Shown one piece after another: positions 43,300-52,021 of a DNA stretch of 64,000 bases (position 1 is the first letter of the stretch; the number at the start of each line of letters is the position of its first letter). Under the pieces are notes generated by a model, which saw nothing but the letters and a program-made list of their open reading frames with translations, ran no database searches and was not told the origin of the DNA. Position numbers and translations under genes: made by a program. Origin of the DNA: Roseovarius atlanticus. Its GTDB lineage: Bacteria; Pseudomonadota; Alphaproteobacteria; Rhodobacterales; Rhodobacteraceae. The DNA is taken from the NCBI RefSeq assembly GCF_001441615.1, contig NZ_LAXJ01000003.1, positions 248,001-312,000 on the forward strand, written 5' to 3'.

Positions 43300-44603
43300 G
43301 CGACGACACGCGCAGCGCATGGTCGGTACGAACCCCGATGATCGTGGGCGTGACCGGGCTTTTGATCCTGGTGGGCGGCTTCGGGACCTGGGCCGCCGTG
43401 ACCGAGATATCGGGCGCGGTGATCGCCAGCGGGCAGATCGAGGTCGACCAGAACCGGCAGGTGGTCCAGCACCCCGATGGCGGCGTGGTGGCGGCGATCG
43501 AGGTCGACGAGGGCGACACGGTGGAGGCCGGGCAGGTGCTGTTGCGGCTGGATGCCACCGCAGTGCGATCTCAGCTGGCGATTACCGAGAACCAGCTGTT
43601 CGAGTTGCAGGCGCGGCGCGGACGTCTGGAGGCCGAGCGCGACGAGCGGGACGAGATCACGTTCCCCGACCTGGTGAGCGAGGTGGCGGCGCGCAACACG
43701 GAGGTGGCCGAACTTCTGAGCGGGCAGCGGCGGCTTTTGACGGCGCGCAACGAGACCGTGGCCAGCGAGATTTCCCAGCTTGAAAAGCGGCGCGGGCAGA
43801 TCGGCAACCAGATCGAGGGGATCGAGGCGCAGCAAGCGGCGATGGACGAACAGCTGGCGCTGATCGAAAAGGAATTGACCGACCAGCAATCGCTGCTGGA
43901 CCGGGGGCTGGCGCAGGCCTCGCGTGTGCTGGCGCTGCAGCGGGAAAAATCGCGGATGCTGGGCCAGTTGGGCGAGCTGGCCGCGCAAGTGGCACAATCC
44001 GAAGGCCGGATCACCGAGATCGACATCGAGGTTCTGAAGCTGGGCACGCAGCGCAGGGAGGAAGCGATCACGGCGTTGCGCGACTTGCAGTTCCGCGAGC
44101 TGGAACTGCTGGAAGAGCGGCGTGCGCTGATCGAGCAGATGAGCCGACTGGACATCACCGCCCCGGTGGGCGGGGTGGTCTACGGACTTCAGGTCTTTGC
44201 GCTGCGGTCGGTCATCCGGCCGGCCGATCCGATCCTTTACGTGGTGCCGCAAGACCGCCCGCTGATCATCAACGCGCAGGTGAACCCCACGGATATCGAC
44301 AAGCTCTTCGTGGGGCAGGAGGTGACGCTGCGCTTTTCGGCGCTGGACCAGCGGACGACGCCGGAACTGATCGGGCAGGTGGTGCAGATCTCGGCCGATT
44401 CGTTTCAGGACGAGGCGACGCAGCAAAGCTATTACCGGGCCGAGGTCGCGTTGAGCGAAGGCCAGCGGGAGCGTCTGCCGGAGGACGTGACGCTGATCCC
44501 GGGGATGCCGGTGGAGACATTCATCCGCACCGCGGACCGCACGCCGCTGGCCTATCTGACGAAACCGCTGACGGATTACTTCGCCAAGGCGTTTCGCGAA
44601 TAG
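43296..44603 (+). CDS. Type I secretion membrane fusion protein (HlyD/PrtE family)
   Basis: 435 aa. One N-terminal membrane anchor (MIVGVTGLLILVGGFGTWAAV), a biotinyl-lipoyl-like half (HPDGGVVAAIEVDEGDTVEAGQVLLRLD), a long periplasmic coiled-coil hairpin (about residues 90-290), then the second lipoyl half DITAPVGGVVYGLQVFALRSVIRPADPIL and a beta-barrel ending GMPVETFIRTADRTPLAYLTKPLTD. It links the ABC exporter to a TolC-type channel, which is not in this window. Confidence 0.95.
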   Translation: MSDDTRSAWSVRTPMIVGVTGLLILVGGFGTWAAVTEISGAVIASGQIEVDQNRQVVQHPDGGVVAAIEVDEGDTVEAGQVLLRLDATAVRSQLAITENQLFELQARRGRLEAERDERDEITFPDLVSEVAARNTEVAELLSGQRRLLTARNETVASEISQLEKRRGQIGNQIEGIEAQQAAMDEQLALIEKELTDQQSLLDRGLAQASRVLALQREKSRMLGQLGELAAQVAQSEGRITEIDIEVLKLGTQRREEAITALRDLQFRELELLEERRALIEQMSRLDITAPVGGVVYGLQVFALRSVIRPADPILYVVPQDRPLIINAQVNPTDIDKLFVGQEVTLRFSALDQRTTPELIGQVVQISADSFQDEATQQSYYRAEVALSEGQRERLPEDVTLIPGMPVETFIRTADRTPLAYLTKPLTDYFAKAFRE

Positions 44604-44819
44604 GCGGAGCGCCTGCGGCGCGCAGGATGTCTCGGCGCCCCTTTGGGGCACCTCGGGGCGTTTGGCGGGCGTGACGCGCGCGTGCGGGGGGCGGGCCACG
44701 TGGCCGGCGACGGGATCGTGAGTATTCCTTGCAAGAAAAAGCCCGCGCTGGTTTTTGCGGTTGCATCGGTGCGCCGAGCGGCTAGCGTTCGCGGCAACGC
44801 AACCGAGGAGGTCGGGACC

Positions 44820-45281
44820 ATGGGAAAATTCGAGGACAAGCTGGCGGCGATGGGCGTGACCCTGCCCGAGGCGGCCGCACCCGCGGCGAACTATGTGCCG
44901 TATGTGCAGGTGGGTGACATGCTGTACGTGTCGGGCCAGTTGCCCAAGCTGGGCGACGAGATGATGATCGGCAAGCTGGGCGACGACATGGACGTGGCGG
45001 CGGGCGCCGAGGCGGCGAAGGCCTGCGCGATCAACCTGCTGGCGCAGGTCAAGGCGGCGTGCGGCGGTGACCTGGACCGGCTGAAGCGGGTGGTGAAGCT
45101 GGGCGGGTTCGTGAACTCGACCCCCGATTTCACCCAGCAGCCGCAGGTGATCAACGGCGCGTCGGATTTCATCGGCGAGGCGCTGGGCGAGGCGGGTAAG
45201 CACGCGCGCGCCGCGGTGTCGTCGCCGGCGCTGCCCTTCGGCGTGGCGGTGGAGATCGAAGGCGTGTTCCAGATCGGATGA
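44820..45281 (+). CDS. RidA-family protein
   Basis: 153 aa, the longer YjgF/Rid type with the N-terminus FEDKLAAMGVTLPEAAAPAANYVPYVQVGDMLYVSGQLP, and KRVVKLGGFVNS near the middle. RidA deaminates reactive enamine/imine intermediates; here the canonical Arg site is not obvious (ARAAVSSPALPFGVAVEIE), so deaminase activity is uncertain. GAGGAGGTC precedes ATG 44820. It overlaps the GDPD gene by ATGA. The 216-base gap upstream has a small GCCCC-TTT-GGGGC hairpin near 44637-44649. Confidence 0.9.
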   Translation: MGKFEDKLAAMGVTLPEAAAPAANYVPYVQVGDMLYVSGQLPKLGDEMMIGKLGDDMDVAAGAEAAKACAINLLAQVKAACGGDLDRLKRVVKLGGFVNSTPDFTQQPQVINGASDFIGEALGEAGKHARAAVSSPALPFGVAVEIEGVFQIG

Positions 45282-46045
45282 CGCGGCTCGACCCGTCCTT
45301 TCTGCGGGCGCCGCTGGCGCACCGGGCGTTGCATGACGTGGGCGATGGCCGACCGGAAAACTCGCGCGCGGCGATTTCGGCGGCGATACGCCATGGCTAT
45401 GGCATCGAGATCGACCTGCAACTGAGCCGGGACGGCGCGGCGATGGTGTTCCACGACTATGACCTGAGGCGTCTGACGGGGCAGGCCGGGCCGGTGCAGC
45501 AGCGCGAGGCGGCGGAGCTGGGCCGCGTTGCGCTGTTGGGCGGCGACGAGGGGATTCCGACGCTGCCAGAGGTGCTGGACCTGGTTGGGGGACGCGTGCC
45601 GCTGTTGATCGAGCTGAAGGACCAGCACGGGCAGATGGGGCAGACCGACGGGCGGCTGGAGGCGGCGACGGCGGTTGCGCTGCAAGGTTATGGCGGGCCG
45701 GTGGCGGTGATGTCGTTCAACCCCGAAATGATGGTGGCGATGCGCGACCTTGCGCCGGCGGTGGTGCGGGGCATCGTGAGTTGCGATTATGACGCCGGCG
45801 ATTGGACGCTGCTGCGCGCCGAGGTGCGCGAGCGCTTGCGGGACATTCCGGATTACGATCGGGCTGGCGCGTCGTTTCTCAGCCACCAGGCGCAGGACCT
45901 GGGCCGGGCGCGGGTTGCCGAGTTGCAGGGTGCGGGTGCGGACGTGCTGTGCTGGACGATCCGGTCGCCGGAAGAAGAGGCAGAGGCGCGACGCGTGGCG
46001 CAGAACATCACCTTCGAGGGGTACCTGCCGGCAATTCCCGCTTGA
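45278..46045 (+). CDS. Glycerophosphodiester phosphodiesterase-like protein
   Basis: 255 aa, TIM barrel, no signal sequence. The GDPD hallmarks are AHRALHDVGDGRPENSRAAI (catalytic His and Glu-Asn), GIEIDLQLSRDGAAMVFHDYDLRRLTG (metal Glu/Asp and second His) and LIELKDQ. It hydrolyses glycerophosphodiesters to glycerol 3-phosphate and an alcohol. In the usual HRG the Gly is replaced by Ala (HRA), and the insert typical of periplasmic GlpQ is missing, pointing to the short UgpQ type. Confidence 0.92.
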   Translation: MTRLDPSFLRAPLAHRALHDVGDGRPENSRAAISAAIRHGYGIEIDLQLSRDGAAMVFHDYDLRRLTGQAGPVQQREAAELGRVALLGGDEGIPTLPEVLDLVGGRVPLLIELKDQHGQMGQTDGRLEAATAVALQGYGGPVAVMSFNPEMMVAMRDLAPAVVRGIVSCDYDAGDWTLLRAEVRERLRDIPDYDRAGASFLSHQAQDLGRARVAELQGAGADVLCWTIRSPEEEAEARRVAQNITFEGYLPAIPA

Positions 46046-46105
46046 ACCGGGGCGGGCAGGCCACAGATTGCTCTGTATGATTTCCCGAAGCGACGAGCGG
46101 CCCTG

Positions 46106-47293
46106 ATGGATGGCGGATCTGTCCTTGTGAGCGTCTATGAAAGCCTGGGCGACGTGGCGCAGGCCGACTGGGACGCCTGTGCCTGTCCCGAGACCGCCGA
46201 GGGCGGCCGGGCGGAGGACCCGTTCACCACTTATCGGTTCCTGAAGGCGCTGGAAGACAGCGGGTCGGTCGGGGCCGGGACGGGCTGGCAGCCGCATTAC
46301 CTGGTGGCCGAGATGGACGACCAGGTGATCGCCTGCGCGCCGCTTTACGTGAAATCCCACAGCCAGGGCGAATATATCTTCGACCACAATTGGGGCCACG
46401 CCTATGAACGCGCGGGCGGGCGGTATTACCCCAAGCTGCAAATGGCGGTGCCGTTCACGCCGGTGACGGGGCGGCGGATGCTGACCCGGCCGGGATACGA
46501 CCAGCCGGGGCGCGATGCGCTGATGCAGGCCGCAGTCAGCATCGGCGACCGCAACAATCTGTCGTCGCTGCATGTCACCTTCTGCACCAAGTTCGAGCGG
46601 GAGGTGGGCACCGAAATGGGCCTGTTGCCGCGGATCACCCAGCAGTATCACTGGCTGAACCGGGGCTATGACAGTTTCGACGATTTCCTCGGAAACCTGA
46701 GCTCGCGCAAGCGCAAGAACATCCGCAAGGAGCGGGCGCAGGCGCAGGGCTTTGGCGGTGAGATCGTGCAACTGACCGGCGAGGCGATCCGTCCCGAGCA
46801 CTGGGAAGCGTTCTGGGAGTTCTACCAGGACACCGGGGCGCGCAAATGGGGGATGCCGTACCTGACGCGCCGGTTTTTCGACATCGCGCAGGAGCGGTTG
46901 CGCGACGATATCCTTTTGGTGTTGGCCCTGGAGGATGGCGTGCCGGTGGCGGGCGCGCTGAACATGATCGGGCGCGACGCGCTTTATGGACGCTATTGGG
47001 GCTGTTCGGCGCATCATCCTGCGATGCATTTCGAGTTGTGTTACTATCAGGCCATCGATTACGCCATCGCGCAGGGTCTGGGACGCGTCGAGGCCGGGGC
47101 ACAGGGCGAGCACAAGCTGGCCCGCGGATATCTGCCGGTCGAGACCCATTCGCTGCACTGGTTTCGCGAGCCGCCTTTTTCGGACGCAGTGGCGCATTAC
47201 CTTGAGGCGGAACGAGAGGCCGTGGCCGAGGATATCGAGATCCTGACGAGTTTCGGACCGTTCAGGAAAGCAAATGTGGAGGAGCAGGAATGA
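46106..47293 (+). CDS. GNAT/FemAB-like N-acyltransferase (DUF482, PF04339 type)
   Basis: 395 aa, cytosolic. Two GNAT-like halves: [35 protein letters not shown], the PF04339 hallmark, and [21 protein letters not shown] with [35 protein letters not shown] in the second. The family is linked to peptidoglycan or peptide aminoacyl transfer by fold, but the actual substrate is unknown. It runs directly into the pterin dehydratase gene (ATGA). Confidence 0.88.
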   Translation: MDGGSVLVSVYESLGDVAQADWDACACPETAEGGRAEDPFTTYRFLKALEDSGSVGAGTGWQPHYLVAEMDDQVIACAPLYVKSHSQGEYIFDHNWGHAYERAGGRYYPKLQMAVPFTPVTGRRMLTRPGYDQPGRDALMQAAVSIGDRNNLSSLHVTFCTKFEREVGTEMGLLPRITQQYHWLNRGYDSFDDFLGNLSSRKRKNIRKERAQAQGFGGEIVQLTGEAIRPEHWEAFWEFYQDTGARKWGMPYLTRRFFDIAQERLRDDILLVLALEDGVPVAGALNMIGRDALYGRYWGCSAHHPAMHFELCYYQAIDYAIAQGLGRVEAGAQGEHKLARGYLPVETHSLHWFREPPFSDAVAHYLEAEREAVAEDIEILTSFGPFRKANVEEQE

Positions 47294-47589
47294 GTGAGAA
47301 ATTGAGTGACACCGCGCGGAAGACCACACTGGAGCCGTTGTTGGAAAACGGCTGGGCGATGGTCGAGGGGCGCGATGCGATCCACAAGACCTATGAGTTC
47401 GAGAACTTCGTGGAAGCCTTCGGTTTCATGACCCGCTGCGCGATCTGGGCGGAGAAGTGGGACCACCACCCGGAATGGTCGAATGTCTACAAGACGGTCG
47501 AGGTGACGCTTACCAGCCACGATGTGGACGGCCTGAGCTCTCGCGATACCAAGCTGGCGCGGAAGATGGACAAGCTGGCCGACGGCTGA
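47290..47589 (+). CDS. 4a-hydroxytetrahydrobiopterin dehydratase (PCD/DCoH)
   Basis: 99 aa. The PCD motif is intact: [47 protein letters not shown] begins with the substrate-binding region, with HHPEW (consensus [E/K]xxxHHPxW) and TSHDVDGLS. It recycles 4a-carbinolamine after aromatic amino acid hydroxylation, or assists in molybdopterin handling. No phenylalanine hydroxylase is adjacent. Last gene of the RidA-GDPD-GNAT-PCD run. Confidence 0.95.
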   Translation: MSEKLSDTARKTTLEPLLENGWAMVEGRDAIHKTYEFENFVEAFGFMTRCAIWAEKWDHHPEWSNVYKTVEVTLTSHDVDGLSSRDTKLARKMDKLADG

Positions 47590-47998
47590 GGGCTTTGGCC
47601 GTGCGGTCGGGACGTACCTGCGCCCCGGCCCCCTAGCGTTTGTCAATTGTTGGACGTCGGACGAAATTGACCTTTGCGTCATAAACTGACCCAAGCACTA
47701 CGAACCGGAAGAGTCTGAAGTCCTACGTTAGCGAGAGCCGTCATTCGAACCGGGTGCGGCGAAGGTTGGTTTTGAGCCCAAAATCACGGATGCTGCGTTT
47801 GGCGCGGGCGGCAGCTATGCGCAGGAAGCTGAGTTTGCAAAGTTTGGGCAATTTCCCGACAGCGGACCTTCAAGTTGAGTGCAGCGAATTCGGACTCAGA
47901 GTGCCAAGCAGCCTCTCGAGATGGGCGCGGCGATGGGCGGGTCTGAAAAATAGAAAGTCATATCCGCACCTCAGCGAGGTATACTTTAGATCTTCACA
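47590..47998. other. 409-base gene-free spacer with degenerate dispersed-repeat character
   Basis: No gene supported. Part of the sequence (47780-47900: GCGCAGGAAGCTGAG, GACAGCGGACCTTCAAG) resembles the mosaic non-coding repeats that also occupy 49340-49560 and 26140-26460. A 90-codon + strand frame (47754-48026) has no good ribosome site and an Arg/Ser-biased composition. Confidence 0.4.
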
Positions 47999-48994
47999 TC
48001 AGTCTTTTCCCTGCTCATTCAGATAGTGGGGAACTTCGTCGGTCTTTAACCATCCGGTTCGCCGCAGAGACGGCTTGATCGCATCCTTTACACTTTGAGG
48101 AAGTAAAGTTTTTCCGATCCTGAAAAGAAGGGAGTGTTCTAACTGGCTTGGATGAAGTCCTTTCAGATCCCGTTTCACGAAATTGGGCAACCTGGCGGCA
48201 TCCGTTTGCTCGGACGAAAATAGCTTTACCCGCTTACCTGTGAACAACAGATATGTTCGACGATCAATTGTATGTCCGGGATGTTCTGGCATCAGCAATT
48301 CCAAAAAACTGGAAAAGCCGGCGTCCTGTACGATATTTGCAAGAGCCGCCTCGCTTAACCAAAAACTTGCGGTGTTTTCCACAGATGCCCAAAGGTCTGC
48401 AAGCTTTTCTTCGTCCGAACTATTCGAAGTATGCTCATGGTATCTCGAACCTTCGACGGACCGGCCTTCGAATTCTATGGTCTCGCGGCCATTGATCGAA
48501 ATGAAGGTGTCAATGAGAACTATGCCGCGACAACAAGCATGCATTTTCGCGATCAGCGCGCACGCGTCTGCTCCGGTAAGATGATAAAGAATACCAGAGC
48601 AGATGACGATGTCGAATGAACCATATTTGTCGAGGCTCAAGTTGTTCACATCATCGACGTAGAACTCTGCGTTGTCCAAGCCGAGCTTTGTAGCGGCGAA
48701 AGATGCCTTGGCGAGGTTTGCCTCCCTTAGGTCCACGCCGACAACTTCCGATCCGTTGAGTGCGAATTCAATCGCGTATTGTCCTTCCAGACAGGCGAGA
48801 TCCAACACACGGCAGTCTTCGAGCGGTTTTCCAACTGCGTCCGATGCAGCTTGCACAATCCTTCTGAGACGATGATCCACGTGATCCGTCTTGGTGTAAG
48901 TATCATCGTCGAGCTTGATCGACATAGCCGACCAAGGCCCGTAGGCTTTGACTAATTCCTCAATCGTTTCGAGCTCAGATGTGAATTTTTTCAA
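47999..48994 (-). CDS. SAM-dependent methyltransferase (DUF1698/CmoB-like fold), AT-richer
   Basis: 331 aa, cytosolic. Motif I RVLDLACLEGQYAIEFALNG, then EVVGVDLREANLAKA, and FDIVICSGILYHLTGADACALIAKMH, a layout like TehB/CmoB-type class I enzymes. A C-terminal 90-residue Lys/Leu-rich region is unassigned. TTG start (48994-48992) with AAGGA about eight bases upstream. Base composition is clearly more AT-rich than the flanks, suggesting horizontal transfer. Such genes often sit in polysaccharide or glycosylation islands, but no partner gene is here. Confidence 0.82.
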   Translation of the reverse strand: MKKFTSELETIEELVKAYGPWSAMSIKLDDDTYTKTDHVDHRLRRIVQAASDAVGKPLEDCRVLDLACLEGQYAIEFALNGSEVVGVDLREANLAKASFAATKLGLDNAEFYVDDVNNLSLDKYGSFDIVICSGILYHLTGADACALIAKMHACCRGIVLIDTFISINGRETIEFEGRSVEGSRYHEHTSNSSDEEKLADLWASVENTASFWLSEAALANIVQDAGFSSFLELLMPEHPGHTIDRRTYLLFTGKRVKLFSSEQTDAARLPNFVKRDLKGLHPSQLEHSLLFRIGKTLLPQSVKDAIKPSLRRTGWLKTDEVPHYLNEQGKD

Positions 48995-49644
48995 AAGCTT
49001 ACATCCTTCAACCGCTTTTGGAGCCTAGAAAGAAATAGGCTGCGCTTCAAGCAAGCTCATGTCGAGCCGTGAAAAGCAAGACAAGATAGCAATTGAATGC
49101 TCAGTTTCATGACACGCAAGATGATGGAACGTGTCAGAGCGAGGTGCTTACGACCGTTGTGGCTGTCTCATGTCTATTTCTGCTTTATCAAGCCCAACAC
49201 GCGTAGCTGCTGTCGGACAGCTGCGAGATCATCTGTCAGGCCGTCATTATGCATCTCGGATCAAGCTCTTTTCGGCCCACCGCGAGGAACTTCACTCACT
49301 TCGCAGCAAATGTCCGAAGCGGACCTTTTTTGCCAGTTAGTCAGGATGTAGCGAACCGCAGTTTCGTTCGCATCTTACCAGTTCAACCGCGGCGCAGCGT
49401 AGGTCTGCTATCGCGGTTTCGCGCCAAGGTCTGTGGGGCCGCTTCGGGGCTGGCTGCTGCCATTGGCGGCCCTTAAGGGAAAGGCAGCTCCGTCCGCCTA
49501 CCGGCCCTTGACCCATACCGCGCTCAAGGTCCGGTTTGGGTCAGAAGTGCTTGAGGAGGGGGCCAATATTGCGTGACGCTGCGCCTTAGCAAGGTTCAGA
49601 AAACCATCCCCAATGCGTCAAAGATTCGCGACGTTTCACATCAA
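48995..49644. other. 650-base gene-free region
   Basis: The first half is AT-rich, like the methyltransferase, and contains the dyad AGCCTA / TAGGCT near 49022-49044. At 49312-49330 GTCCG-AAG-CGGAC is followed by CTTTTTT, a short + strand terminator-like element. From about 49360 the text is a mosaic of GC hairpins similar to other spacers here. Several frames of 60-85 codons are open, but none has a good ribosome site or recognisable product. Confidence 0.45.
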
Positions 49645-50133
49645 TCAGATCGCGTCGAGCAGCGATTCGCCAGCGGAGGTTTCGCAGACGCCGGGGTTGT
49701 CCTCGACATGCAGGACCTTCACCGTGCCGTCCTCGACCAGCATGGCGTAGCGCTTGGAGCGGGTGATCAGGCCCGCGGGCGGTGCGGTGAAATCCATGCC
49801 GATGGCCTTGGTGAATTCCGATTGCGGATCGCCCAGCATGGTGATGCCAGCATCGCTGGCGCCGGTGTCCTTGCCCCAGGCGTTCATCACGAAGGGATCG
49901 TTGACCGAGACGCAGATGATCTCGTCCACGCCTTTGGCGTCGAAATCGGCCTTGGTGCGGATGAAGCTGGGCACGTGGGCCGAGTGGCAGGTGGGGGTGA
50001 AGGCGCCGGGGACGGCGAAGATCGCCACCTTGCGGCCTTTGGTCTTGTCGGACAGCGCGACCTCTTCGGGGCCGTCGGCGCCCATCTTGAGCAGCGTGGC
50101 ATCGGGGAGTTTGTCGCCGGTGGTGATCGTCAT
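49645..50133 (-). CDS. Peroxiredoxin (Prx5/AhpE-like, type II)
   Basis: 162 aa. Peroxidatic cysteine in FAVPGAFTPTCHSAHVPSF, the Prx5 signature, then DEIICVSVNDPFVMNAWG; further cysteines include one in NPGVCETSAGESLL. It reduces H2O2 and organic peroxides using glutaredoxin or thioredoxin. ATG 50133 (MTITTGDKLPDA) has AGGA eight bases upstream; the frame remains open upstream only as antisense of the next gene. Divergent from the reductase gene, with 90 bases between starts. Confidence 0.95.
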   Translation of the reverse strand: MTITTGDKLPDATLLKMGADGPEEVALSDKTKGRKVAIFAVPGAFTPTCHSAHVPSFIRTKADFDAKGVDEIICVSVNDPFVMNAWGKDTGASDAGITMLGDPQSEFTKAIGMDFTAPPAGLITRSKRYAMLVEDGTVKVLHVEDNPGVCETSAGESLLDAI

Positions 50134-50223
50134 TGTCGCATCCTGTCTTTCGTTTGCGTTTGGAATGCCTGTAAGTATAGGCCCTGACGGCCCGAGGGCC
50201 ATGTGGAAATTGCAGGAGGGGAC

Positions 50224-51429
50224 ATGGCGGGAGTTGTTGTCGTGGGCGCGGGCCAAGCGGGCAGTTCGCTGGTGGCGAAGCTGCGGGCGCTTGGCTATGA
50301 CGGCAAGGTGACGCTGATCGGGGAAGAGCACGCGCCGCCTTACCAACGGCCGCCCTTGTCGAAGAAATACCTGCTGGGCGAGATGGACTTGGAGCGGCTG
50401 TATTTGCGGCCCGAGAGTTTCTATTCCGAGAACCTGATCGAGCTGCGGCTGGACGCGGCGGTTACGGCCATCGACCGGGCCAACAAGGTGGTCGTCGCGG
50501 GCGGGCACGCGGTGCCTTACGAGCATCTTGTGCTGACCACCGGGTCGGTGCCGCGGCGGTTGCCGCCGGCGATCGGCGGCGCGCTGGACGGGGTCTATGT
50601 GGTGCGCGACCTGCGCGACGTGGACAGGATGGCGCCGGAGTTTCGCGAGGCTGCGAAGGTGCTGATCGTGGGCGGCGGGTATATCGGGCTGGAAGCCGCC
50701 GCGGTGGCCGCATCCAAAGGCCTGAAGGTGACACTGGTCGAAATGGCGGACCGGATCCTGCAGCGCGTGGCGGCAAAGGAGACGTCGGATTATTTCCGCG
50801 AATTGCACCGCTCGAAGGGGGTGGATATTCGCGAGGGGGTCGGGCTGGAGCGGCTGACCGGCGAGGGGCGGGTCAATGGCGCGCTCTTGAGCGACGGCAG
50901 CGAGTTGGAAGCGGATTTCGTGATCGTGGGCGTCGGGATCACGCCGGCAACGACGCTGGCCGAGGCCGCTGGTGTCGAGGTGGAGAACGGGATCAAGGTG
51001 GACGCGCAGGGCCGTACCAGTGATCCGTCGATCTGGGCGGCGGGGGATTGCGCGAGCTTTCCCTATCGGGGTGAGCGTCTGCGGCTGGAGAGCGTGCCCA
51101 ATGCCATCGACATGGCGGAATGCGTGGCCGAGAATATCACGGGGGCGGACAAGACCTATGTGCCGCAACCGTGGTTCTGGTCGGATCAATATGACGTCAA
51201 GTTGCAGATTGCCGGACTGAACGTGGGATATGACCGCGTGGTGACGCGCGATGGCGAGGGCGGCATCTCCTTCTGGTACTACCAGGGCGACACCCTGCTG
51301 GCGGTGGATGCGGCCAATGACGCGCGCGCCTACATGGTGGGCAAGCGGTTGATCGACAGCGGCAAAACCGCCGATCCGGCTGTGGTGGCGGACCCCGGCG
51401 CGGACCTTAAGGCGCTGTTGAAGGCGTGA
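50224..51429 (+). CDS. FAD/NAD(P)-dependent ferredoxin reductase-like oxidoreductase
   Basis: 401 aa, of the putidaredoxin/rhodocoxin reductase group. FAD motif VVVGAGQAGSSLVAKL, PPYQRPPLSKKYLLGE, NAD motif VLIVGGGYIGLEAAAVA, WAAGDCASFPY and WFWSDQYDVKLQIAGL, all typical. It transfers electrons from NAD(P)H to a [2Fe-2S] ferredoxin. ATG 50224 follows GGAGGGG. No ferredoxin or P450 gene is adjacent. The stop overlaps the rsmD GTG. Confidence 0.93.
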   Translation: MAGVVVVGAGQAGSSLVAKLRALGYDGKVTLIGEEHAPPYQRPPLSKKYLLGEMDLERLYLRPESFYSENLIELRLDAAVTAIDRANKVVVAGGHAVPYEHLVLTTGSVPRRLPPAIGGALDGVYVVRDLRDVDRMAPEFREAAKVLIVGGGYIGLEAAAVAASKGLKVTLVEMADRILQRVAAKETSDYFRELHRSKGVDIREGVGLERLTGEGRVNGALLSDGSELEADFVIVGVGITPATTLAEAAGVEVENGIKVDAQGRTSDPSIWAAGDCASFPYRGERLRLESVPNAIDMAECVAENITGADKTYVPQPWFWSDQYDVKLQIAGLNVGYDRVVTRDGEGGISFWYYQGDTLLAVDAANDARAYMVGKRLIDSGKTADPAVVADPGADLKALLKA

Positions 51430-51980
51430 GGATCATCGGCGGCGAGTTTCGCGGGCGGCGGCTGGCCTCGGTCGGCAAGGGCGACGAGGGGGCGCGGCTG
51501 CGGCCCACCTCGGACCGGGTGCGCGAGAGCCTGTTCAACGTGTTGATGGCGCGGTTCGGGGACCGGGTGGAGGGGGCCGTGGTGCTGGACCTTTTCGCCG
51601 GTACGGGCGCGCTGGGGCTGGAGGCGTTGTCGCGCGGGGCGGCACGGGCGGTGTTCGTTGAGAACGGGCGCGTGGGGCAAAGGCTGATCCGGGAGAATAT
51701 CGGGATCTGCGGGGTCGGGGACCGCGTGCAGGTCATAGGCCGGGATGCGCGCAAGCTGAGGGCGGCGACGGAGGCCTGCGGGCTGGTGTTTCTCGATCCG
51801 CCTTACGGGAAGGGGCTGGGCGAGGCGGCTTTGGGCGCGGCAATGGCCGGGGGATGGATTGCGCCGGGGGCGTTGGTGGTCTGGGAGGAAGGCGGCGGCG
51901 TCGAGGTGCCGGAGGGGTGGAGCCTGTTTGATGAGCGGGGATACGGGGATACGGTGATCCGGGTGTTGGAGGCGGGGTAG
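51426..51980 (+). CDS. rsmD: 16S rRNA (guanine(966)-N2)-methyltransferase
   Basis: 184 aa. MRIIGGEFRGRRL at the start, LRPTSDRVRESLFNVL, SAM motif VLDLFAGTGALGLEALSRG and catalytic FLDPPYGKG (N/DPPY) are diagnostic. It methylates G966 of 16S rRNA in assembled 30S subunits. GTG start overlapping the reductase stop (GTGA). Confidence 0.95.
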   Translation: MRIIGGEFRGRRLASVGKGDEGARLRPTSDRVRESLFNVLMARFGDRVEGAVVLDLFAGTGALGLEALSRGAARAVFVENGRVGQRLIRENIGICGVGDRVQVIGRDARKLRAATEACGLVFLDPPYGKGLGEAALGAAMAGGWIAPGALVVWEEGGGVEVPEGWSLFDERGYGDTVIRVLEAG

Positions 51981-51997
51981 GGGCGTTTCGGAAGCCC

Positions 51998-52021
51998 GCG
52001 TGGGTTTTCACCCACCCTACG
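51998..52021. repeat. 24-bp palindromic extragenic repeat, copy 2
   Basis: Identical to 31677-31700 (core GTGGG-TTTT-CACCCAC). Located between the convergent rsmD and the HEPN-like gene, overlapping the last five bases of the latter. Confidence 0.8.

Noticed and set aside
44604..44819. Possible promoter or terminator set between HlyD and RidA
   Set aside because: Only a small GCCCC/GGGGC hairpin and no clear -35/-10 pair; not strong enough for its own entry.
41524..45203. Long minus frames opposite the type I secretion genes and RidA
   Set aside because: Antisense shadows; all family signatures lie on the + strand.
47754..48026. A 90-codon + frame in the insert segment
   Set aside because: No ribosome site, Arg/Ser-biased, overlaps the methyltransferase 3' end and resembles non-coding repeats.
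49097..49476. Overlapping + frames of 69-84 codons before the peroxiredoxin
   Set aside because: No ribosome sites, mixed composition and no recognisable product; probably decayed or non-coding DNA.
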